Program-made: the position numbers and the translations under genes | NCBI GenBank assembly: GCA_000611775.1 | Contig: KK106981.1 | Location: forward strand, 5,148,927-5,212,926 | Direction of reading: 5' to 3' | From: Umbilicaria muhlenbergii | Lineage: Eukaryota; Ascomycota; Lecanoromycetes; Umbilicariales; Umbilicariaceae | Length of the DNA: 64,000 bases | Part shown: piece by piece, positions 55,754 to 64,000 of the stretch | Position numbering within the stretch: the stretch's first letter is position 1 | Layout of the letters: each line of letters starts with the position of its first letter | Notes under the pieces: generated by a model | What the model saw: only the letters and a program-made list of their open reading frames with translations | The model's database searches: none | What the model was told of the DNA's origin: nothing

Positions 55754-56359
55754 TCAGCTGCTTCCCAGCACCATCTCAACCCCTTCCCCCAACCCTCCCA
55801 CCGCCCTCATCTCCCCCGCCAACACATCCCTAAACTGCGCAAACGCCTCGCTCTTCCCCTTCAGCGCCGCATTCCCCCTCTGCGCCAACTCGACAAACTC
55901 GCGCGTGTAGATGTCGGGGTTCCGGCCGTCTTCGACGTATTCGACGATTTCGGGCGGGATCTGCGTGGGCAGGGTGGCGGCGGTGGTGGTCAGGAGGGTT
56001 AGGGAGGTTGTGAGATTGGTTCTGTTGGGGGGGAGGGGGGGTCAGCGGACGGGGGATGTGCAATGGGGGAAAGAGGGATGGGGGAAGTGGGAAGTAGGAA
56101 TGGAGGATGCGGGAAAGGAGGAGGGAGGAAGAAGAAGAAGAAGGGAAGGGCCCATACATCTTCCGAACGAGTTCCTGTTGTGTTTCCGGGCCGAGGTAGC
56201 CGTGGACGGCGGATTGGATCTCGAAGAGAGATTGGATGACGTCTTTGAGGCGGGCTGCGCGCGCGAGGTGTTTAGCGCTGCGGTGGGGTGGTGGAAAGAG
56301 AGCCGGGGTGGGCAGGGGTATATCTTACCGTCAACGGTGTCTAGGGTTACGGGAGCCAT
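55754..56359 (-). CDS. MED10: Mediator subunit 10
   Basis: Exons 56329..56359, 56158..56254 and 55754..56021 give 131 residues. MAPVTLDTVDARLKDVIQSL, FEIQSAVHGYLGPETQQELV, RKITNLTTSLTLL, IPPEIVEYVEDGRNPDIYTR and EFVELAQRGNAALKGKSEAF are the Med10 (Nut2) signature in order. It belongs to the Mediator middle module, linking transcription factors to RNA polymerase II. The C-terminus (VEMVLGSS) lies only 5 bp from the Tn5 mosaic-end copy at 55730..55748, so its last residues could be affected by an assembly error. Confidence 0.92.
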
Positions 56360-56794
56360 TGTTATTTGTGGAGGAGTGCTGGGTTGAGGGGAGGGGTTGT
56401 TTGATTGGGAGATTGGAAGGCGTGGATGGTCGGGTCTAAGTGGTTGAATGGGAAGTTGGATGGGAAGATGTCTGGAAGTGGTTTAGCGCGGGGACGAATA
56501 CTCTCGCTGTTGAAAGGGTTGGCGGTGACCGCGACCTTAACCCTAAGGGAGTGGGAATTGAGTGCTCTACTGGAAAGGCATACTCGGCTCTAGGAATAGC
56601 ATGCATGTCTAGGGCTCTTAAGCACCGTTGAAAGATCCATTAACAAACCCCTAAGTGCTTGTTGAAAGACCGTAACGACTTGTATTCAGTTCTGGATCAT
56701 GACAGAAGTCGTTCTGCACTCAAGGATCCAATATGCAAAACGTTAATATTGGTATCTAGATTTAGTTGAACAATACACACGCCTGTGGTATATC
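56360..56794. other. Intergenic region, same-strand genes
   Basis: MED10 promoter and kinase 3' flank. No feature recognised. Confidence 0.5.
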
Positions 56795-59700
56795 TTACAC
56801 GTCTTTCGTTTTGACACCAGCAGGCCCGCTTTTGTCAATCTCAGTCTCCACCATTTCCAGCCCTGAGAGACTGGGATATCGCTTGCTGAAATCAACCTCC
56901 CAATCGCCGCCCTTGACGTCCGCAGGGTTAGCAAGAGGCGGAAGCGGCTTGTCCGCAACAGAAGTTGGTTTCATAGGTGGTATCTTAGTCGGCTCTCCAC
57001 GTCCGCCAGTGCGTAACGCTTGTGGTTTGGGAGGGGCAGTAGGTCGTGGGATGTGACGTTCGACAGGCGGAGCAGATGCAGAGATAGGCGCGTGAGGCCT
57101 AACCCTCCCGACTGGTAGATCGACAGGTACGGTAGACCTGGCGTTGCCGGTGTCAGGCAGATTGGTCGGGCCGGGCTTCCTCAAGACCTGACGCTGGATA
57201 CCGGAAGGGGATGCAGCTGCGTCCTGGAGTTTGCCGCCCCTGAATTGGCCTTGTGGGTCCGTAAACCGACCATAGCCTTCCGTTTTCGTTGGCGAGGGCG
57301 AGGATCTACCACTTTCATTGAGTAGCGATTGAACTTTGCTCTGTATTGAAGTAGCTCTATTTGTTGGACCGCCTCGTATCCGGCCTCGGATAGTGTCGCC
57401 TCTTTCCGCCACTCTTTGCCGATACTCTGCGGCTGCATTCGCAACACGTTTCTCTTCTTGTGATAAACGCCGACGTTCCAGCTCTCGTCGGACCTCTGGA
57501 GGTACCTCGAGCTCTTCTACAACGTTACCATCGTCGCTCCTGCCGTCCGTTGCTTCTGATCCAGCTATGGGGGTAAGCTCTCTACCACCGCGATCTGGTG
57601 AGGGACTCGGCGTTCGCCACGCGGGAGCACCACTTGTATTTGTTTCGAAGCGACGGAACGCATCCCCAAATCGCCCTGCAAGGAGAGATTTGGTGCCCGA
57701 AAGTGAGATGGACGGCATGCTGGCACGTTTAATGTGCTTGGATGCACTGGTGCTACGTTTCTCCTTTCGCTTTGAAGGATCTTCTTCCTCCATCGAACGC
57801 AGAAAGTCAACGTTGGAATCGATTGGAGTGGGCTCTGCTGCGCCGTCGGAACTGCCAGTATGGGTTGGTGGTAACTTGCCAGCATCGTACGAGGAACGAA
57901 TCAAGTTCTCCCCAGCCTTGCTCCGGGTTGATTCTCGATCGCGCAGAAAGTCGATATTAGATTCAACATAAGCACTAGAAGGCCGGGCTCGGGAGTTTGC
58001 TGACTTGGATCTATTGACTTCAGAATCAAAGTCCAGAACGGATGGCCGGAAGCCTTCCAGCGAAGGACGCGATGAAGCAGGAGACTTGGGAGCTGCTACT
58101 GTAGCAGTCTGAGATTTGGAGCGGTACTCAAGAAGAGCCGGCCGCTTGAGTCCAAGAGCATCGGACCTCAGAGATGCAGCAGCTAGCTGCGAGGCATCGG
58201 AAGCTCTTGGCTGACTTGAAGACCGGTGCTCGGAGGACGGGGGAAAGCGATATATCGGACGAGACGAAACAGATAAGTTGTGAGCAGCCGAAGGAGGTGG
58301 TGATGGAGATGTCATAGTGCCGGTGGAGACCATAGTTGGCTTTTGCGGAGCTGGCTGATATAGTAGAGAAGGTGGAGTCTGAGTCATGGACGGGTCTGGC
58401 TTCCCTCGAGCCGTTGACATGCCAGGGCCACTGGATGTGGGCACGGACTGGGTCTGTACATTCGGGGCCGGCTTCGTCCCTGCTGGTTGAGCGAAAGCCT
58501 CATCTGCCAGTGCTTCCGCGACCCGCTGCGAGATGTCCTTAGGCTGAGTAGTTGACGGTTGGACCTTTTCATCAAAAGCAAACTTGGTGCCGGAGTCATG
58601 GAGCAAAGAGAACTGGTCCAGCGGAGGGAATCGTGCGGCAACTTCATCTACCATTGTAACACCCCGCGTTGGCTCTTGAACGGAGTCCAAAGCGGCGAAT
58701 GGATCACTTGCCACGCCTCTCCTCGGAGAAGGACTTGGCTTTGGGTTGATGTGCTCGGGACTGTGCTTTATAGGACGGCCACGCCTCATTGGCACCACGT
58801 CGGGTACAGAAGGTCTGTCTTCCACAGGAGGGGCTCTGGATACGCCGACCACAAGGGAGGGCATTTCGGGTTCAGGAGAGGGCAAATGTTGGTTTCGACG
58901 AGCTTCTGAATGAGATCGGCCAGCATAGATCTGGATGCATGAGCTGAAGCCCGGGTATATAAGAATGATACTTACGTCCTTGATCGGTATATCCGTCCCG
59001 CGCATAAGACAGACTTCGCGCAAAACCTGATAAATATTGGGCCGTAACTGAGGATTCTCACGCAACATCGAGGCTGTAGGTGTTAGCTGTGATCGCCCAG
59101 AAGTCTGGCTTGTCCGTACCTATCAGCTTTTTGACTCGATCTGAGAAAGCCGGATAACCAGGGAATTTGAAGCTCGCATTGAGTATTGCTGTCTGCCCCA
59201 GCTCCTCGAAAGGGGTAGTATAATAGCAAAGCTTGTAAAGCAGTACTCCTAGTGCCCAGATATCGCTCTTCTCGTCTATAGGTTGTTTACGAAACACGTC
59301 AATCATCTCAGGGCTGCGATATTGTAGCGTGGTGTGTCTCTGGACGTCTTCTTCAATAAGTCTCCCCTCTGCCGCATTTGTAGCCGCAGGCCTGGGAGGT
59401 GCAGTAGATCCAAAATCGCAAAGCTTGTAACGGCGTGACGAGCCCGATGTAGAGATCAGGACATTCTCAACCTTCAGATCTCGGTGCAGTAAAGGGGGTT
59501 TAAGGTAGTGCATGCAAGCAACCCCTTCAGCAACATCAGAGAAGATCTCCAGGATCTCAGGCTCTGTAAGGCGATTTTGCAGTCGAGTATTCATGAAATC
59601 GATGAGTCCCCCGCCGTTGCAATATTCCATCAGTAGGAAGACCTCATAGCCCCCTCCTTTGAGTTGTGAAGCGTGCGAGTCAATGTAGGTGACGATATGC

Positions 59701-60029
59701 CGGTGACCCTTCAGCTTCTTCATAGTCTCCACCTCCGTCCTCATACTCGCCAACGCCTCTTTGTCAGGGACTGCCACCCGCTTGAGGACTGCACCAGCAT
59801 CTCCGTTGATAGCCTTGGGCAATCGGACTAAGTACACATGGGCGAAGCCTCCTTCAGAGAGGTATTTCTCGATGATAACCCTGTGGCCGCCGACTTGGAC
59901 TTTGGTACCTGGGGCAAAAGTACCCACTGGTATGGGCGGGGCGCTGACCGCTGTGGCTGCTGCGTTGTACACTGGTTGTCGGTAAGGGACAGGGGATGCA
60001 GCGAGGCCAGGGTTGAAGGTCGTAGCCAT
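56795..60029 (-). CDS. Ark1/Prk1-family (NAK) serine/threonine kinase
   Basis: Exons 59120..60029, 58976..59073 and 56795..58930 give 1047 residues. The kinase domain (about residues 40-330) has the Gly loop SEGGFAHVYLVRLPKA, the Lys in AVLKRVAVPD, catalytic HRDLKVENVLI, DFGST in place of the usual DFGSA, YRSPEMIDVF and DEKSDIWALGVLLYKLCYYT, TPFEELGQTAILNASFKFPG, then LRENPQLRPNIYQVL. The GGGLIDFMN and YxTPF patterns are typical of the NAK family (yeast Ark1, Prk1, Akl1; animal AAK1, GAK), which phosphorylate endocytic actin-patch proteins. The 700-residue tail is disordered, Pro/Ser rich with several proline motifs (RPTAPPKP) that could bind SH3 proteins, and ends SLSGLEMVETEIDKS. Confidence 0.92.
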
Positions 60030-62191
60030 GGTTGGGGAAGACGACTATGCGCATGCATCAAGGGCAGCGCATACGTGGACTACCTGGCCGCCATTGAAAG
60101 GAGTATTGTAGCCTGGCGCTGCCTGAGAGGAAAGTTGCTCTAGGTGGCTTGAATGTTGATGTCTAGGCAGCTTCACGCCATATGCATCGGCTAGTGACTC
60201 GGCGTCTAGACCGTAACATTCCGCCGCCGCATTACTACACGCGTTCCTTTTGTGATTTTTCTTCCGTTGAGACAGGGCATCTACTCGAAAATCACTAGGA
60301 GCACAGGTGTTTACGTTCACAGTTCGAGACATTCATGGTCCTCAGGATACGGATTCGAGCTGTTGTCCTCCTAGTTGGGGGGGTGGAACAGATGGATATG
60401 AACAAGGCCCTGAGGGACCTCTTTGATGATACGAGTACATCAACATAATCCCAGGAAGCTTGCGAAGCTCTTTTTGGAAGATGCACACTCATGAAGGATA
60501 CTCGAATGCGCTTTACAATCAAAGAGATAAATATGGCGATACAAACATAGAATGCTATCTTGACTACACCTGTGATCGCTTCAATCAAGACTGACAAAGC
60601 CCTACGCTTGCACTCTAGGCTACCACGACTTAATTCTGAGAGCACTGCTAGAACATCCCGACAGTTGATTGGCGGATGATGACCACATGTAATAGAAAGC
60701 TTCCTTCCACTACTAAAGCACAAGGTCCTCCATGATAACATCTCTGCCAACAGCCAAACATAATCCAGCATTCGTGTCCCCATCGTCCCCAGCCTGTCTG
60801 GGTGTTTGGAGACGTTACCGTTGTGTCGTAACATAAAAGGCCAAGTTCATGAGACCTTTGTGGGCAATCCATACCAGTGAATCGTTTGCTCTTCCAGAAT
60901 CGTTCGCCCTTCTAAGATGTACTACTGGAGGCGAGCTGTGAGGGTGTTTGAGAAATAAAATGTTCCTTAGTGGAAAACATTGTTACCACGGCTGCAGGGA
61001 GTATCATCTCCACGACCACACCTCCTTGGATAGTTATAGTTATTCAGAGCGGCAGTGTAGAAGCTTGGCAGTCAAGAAGACAATCTGATGCGAGTAAATT
61101 ACTCCGTAGATGCAAGAGCGGCCCAGCCCGTGGATCAGCTTCACAAGATCGTCCCATGCTCTGTCAAAAGAAGAAGTCGACAGTGATGGGTGTGGAGGAA
61201 ATCAATCGCAGATCTCTGCCCTCCTGGGGGCGACGAGCATAAATTGTGTCTGTCACCACTGGAAAATCACCTCATCAAGCTCCCCGGTAGTTGTGGGAAA
61301 ACATGAGCAGCATTCGTGAATACCTTGGACGAAGGGAGACCAGCGACTAGCTCGATAAGACTAAGCTTCACCTGGATGTCTTGGACACGAACGGTCAACA
61401 GAGCGCCGTTTGTGAATTGTCGGGATTCCGTCGCAGCCGGAGTGGTGTCCGTGCAGTTCGGTTTGCCCGGTCAGGAGGGTGGAGCCGTTGGAGAAGGGAG
61501 GTGAGGTGAGGAGCGTTGCGGTGCCCCTGAGGCCGTGACAGGCAGTCGAGGCTGTCTGATTAGCATTCAGTGCTCAGGTCAGCCTGTCAGGTCTGCCTGA
61601 TGGCTCGACGGCTGTGAGCCTGTCAGGGCCCCAGCTGCAAAAAGCTTGCGGCGCCTTCCCGCTTTGGACCGGTGAAGCGAGCGAATCAGGCCCCGTCTTG
61701 GCAAGGAGCGATGGCAAGGGCGGCATATAAGCAACGCGGGATTTCCTCGATTTCGACTTCTGGGAAAGAGAGCGAGCAAGAGACGTTTCCACGTTCCACG
61801 GTCCAAGTGTCAAGGGATCGCCCACCGCCGCAATCGTTCCTTTTCGCCTGCACGCCCGCCCGCCCGCCAATTCGGTCGTCCTTCTTGTCACTCGTCCCAT
61901 GTTCGTCCACACAAAACACGAAACACGAAACCCGACCTTTCCTATTTCTGTTTCCATCATTTTCCAAGCCCATGTCATTCGCAGGCGTCGCTCATGCGGT
62001 GCTTGCCTACTGAAAAGAAAAGAGTCACCATGATGTTTTGACTTCACTTCGGTGCCGACTATAAATCCAGCGTGTTGCCCGTGTCATCTTAACACTGCAC
62101 CCTCCTTTATCCCCGGGTTCGCTCCTGTGTTCGAAACCATGTGAATAGTGAAGATCGAAGATCGGAGATCTCTCGCAAAGCACAGAACGCT
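60030..62191. promoter_or_regulatory. Long divergent promoter region, kinase / MOT1
   Basis: 2.16 kb between starts, the longest gap without a supported gene. A minus frame at 60295..60834 has one membrane-like segment (IAFYVCIAIFISLIV) but no other support; a minus frame at 61574..62047 is Arg/Ser rich and rejected. A leader intron could lie here. Confidence 0.4.
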
Positions 62192-64000
62192 ATGACTTCG
62201 AGGTGAGTTGCGCTAGAGCGCATGTAGAAACGGTCAAACACAACATCGCTAACGTCACGTGCCAGACTTGATCGCTTAGTCACGTATGTCCAAGCCCTCA
62301 CTTGGTCGGTCGCATCGTTGCTTATGACTGACTGGTCACCACAGGCTGCTAGAAACCGGCAGCACACAACTGATACGAAACACAGCAGCGCAGCAACTCG
62401 CGGATGTTCAGAAACAGCATCCAGCTGAGCTCTTCAATCTCCTTACGCGCATTGTTCCATATCTGAAAGCCAAATCATGGGACACTCGAATCGCGGCTGC
62501 CAAAGCAATTGGCGGTATCGTCGAGAATGCGGAGAGGTTCGATCCAAATCAGGACGATGACGTTTCCAAATCTGAAAATGGCATCAAGCGTGAAAATGGC
62601 GGGGCCGACGAAAACGTTGGCACGGACAAGCTCACGCCATCACCGGCAGATGACCAACTTCAACTGGAGACTCTGGACATCACCGCCATCCTGACCTACG
62701 GTAAGAAACTGCTAGGCAGCGGCGGCAAAGAATATGATTATGGCCTTGCTGCACTGGATCCAACAGCAAGACTTGCTGTCCAAAAGAAGAGCTTAACCGC
62801 GCGTCTGGGGCTTGGAGGGGAGTACATAGAGGATGATATCCTGAACGAAAAGGATATTGCTGCTACTTTCCAATATGCAGTGCCGTCAACGCCCGGTTTG
62901 CCAAGGGTCGATACCTCGTCCAACATGCTGTCCCGGCATAACAGCATCCAGTCTCCATCGCCCTACACGGCTGTTTCCACTCAGGGCTCCTTTCCGCAGA
63001 CCCCAACGGAAGAGTCCGGCTTGAGTAAGCGGCAGCTCAACCAACTGAAAAGAAAGAATAAGATGAACGCGAAAAATCCCACGAGCAAAGTTCGAGTGGT
63101 AGACCTGTCCTTCCGCAGACCAAGTGTGGACACACCGCAGACGCCTTCCGCCCCCGAGCCTTTCGCTATCAAAGCAGAGATCAAGGAAGAAGATCAGACC
63201 GAACGAGCGCCAGACTACTTCAATCTAGATCGGACCAATGGTGATGACCACACCAAAGTCGTCTCGGAATTCAAGGGCCCCATCATAGCGGAAAAGTCGG
63301 CGATACAAACTGAAGCTGAAGAAGAAGGACTCGAGTGGCCTTATGAGCGACTATGCGACTTCCTTATGGTGGATCTCTTCGATCATAATTGGGAGATACG
63401 GCATGGTGCCGCCATGGGCTTGCGAGAGGTCATCCGTGTGCACGGAGCAGGCGCTGGACGGGAACGTGGCCGTAGCCGCTCAAAGAACGATGAAATGAAC
63501 AGGAGTTGGCTCGATGATCTTGCATGCCGCCTTTGCTGCGTCTTCATGCTGGACCGGTTCGGGGATTACATCTCAGATAACGTTGTTGCCCCCATACGCG
63601 AAACTATTGGGCAGACTCTGGGGGCTCTTTTGGCTCATCTACCAGCCGCATCGGTCAGTTCGGTCTACCGGATGTTATATAGGATGGTCATGCAAAAAGA
63701 CCTGGGGATTCCCAATCGCATCTGGGAGGTATGCCATGGTGGAATGATCGGATTAAGATACCTTGTTGCAGTCCGAAATGATCTATTGCTTAAAGATACT
63801 GATTTGATGGATGGTGTCGTTGAGGCTGTTATGAAGGGTCTCGCAGATTTTGACGACGACGTTCGTGCGGTCAGTGCAGCCACGCTTACGCCTATCGCGA
63901 AAGAGTTCGTTGCTCTCCGCCCAGCGGCACTGGATGACCTGATGAACATTGTATGGGACTGTTTGTCAGATCTTCGAGACGATTTGAGTGCAAGTACAGG
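62192..64000 (+). CDS. MOT1: MOT1/BTAF1, TATA-binding-protein-associated ATPase, 3' partial
   Basis: Exons 62192..62202, 62266..62283 and 62345 onwards run open to the window edge. MTSRLDRLVTLLETGSTQLI, RNTAAQQLADVQKQHPAELF, NLLTRIVPYLKAKSWDTRIA, AAKAIGGIVENAE is the start of the Mot1 HEAT array; ARLGLGGEYIEDDIL and SKRQLNQLKRKNK follow in the usual insert, then WPYERLCDFLMVDLFDHNWE, IRHGAAMGLREVIRVHGAGA and later HEAT repeats to DDLMNIVWDCLSDLRDDLSA. Mot1 removes TBP from promoters using a Swi2/Snf2 ATPase, which would lie beyond the window. Exon 2 is an 18-nt micro-exon (DRLVT). Confidence 0.95.

Noticed and set aside
1-64000. CRISPR arrays, rRNA genes, intact tRNA genes, LTR elements
   Set aside because: No regularly spaced repeats, rRNA-like sequence, complete cloverleaf or long terminal direct repeats were seen on reading; a tRNA or repeat search program was not run.

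Overview
The window is a gene-dense stretch of a filamentous ascomycete nuclear genome, most likely Dothideomycetes. The evidence is many 45-110 nt introns with GT..AG borders, a full set of eukaryotic genes (kinetochore, peroxisome, Mediator, Smc5/6, complex I, MOT1), and fungus-specific families (HET domain, Zn2Cys6 regulator, GtaA-type glutaminase, penDE-like acyltransferase). Gene models were spliced by eye. Every multi-exon model reported as intact keeps its reading frame across all junctions. No gene symbol below rests on a database search.

Layout. 0-15 kb is housekeeping: SurE/tubulin-tyrosine-ligase fusion (PBY1-like), PEX14, NDC80, a small secreted protein, an HMT1-type ABC transporter, a small membrane protein and a Cys-rich small protein. 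15-31 kb is accessory: a decayed locus, a penDE-like acyltransferase, a polysaccharide deacetylase, NSE3, an ankyrin protein, a broken F-box-like gene, two neighbouring BTB-like genes and a conserved fungal protein of unknown role. 31-40 kb is metabolic: glutaminase, short-chain dehydrogenase and a family III CoA-transferase.

40-44.3 kb is a transposon nest. It holds a tRNA-like fragment, a 453-bp element with TA duplications, a Mutator-like element (MULE) whose single frame carries six stops and no frameshift, and a short hAT-like element with internal repeats. 44.7-47 kb is a HET-domain gene with a stop at its signature Trp. 47.3-52 kb pairs a Zn2Cys6 regulator with a convergent intradiol ring-cleavage dioxygenase. 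52-64 kb returns to housekeeping: NDUFS5, a third BTB gene, MED10, an Ark1/Prk1-type kinase and the 5' part of MOT1.

Two observations matter most. First, at least eight genes on both strands change their coding strand abruptly from C-rich to G-rich some 120-370 bp before the stop codon, mostly through synonymous codon choice, a pattern I cannot assign to a known feature. Second, an exact 19-bp copy of the engineered Tn5 mosaic end lies just past MED10, which points to an assembly or library artefact there.
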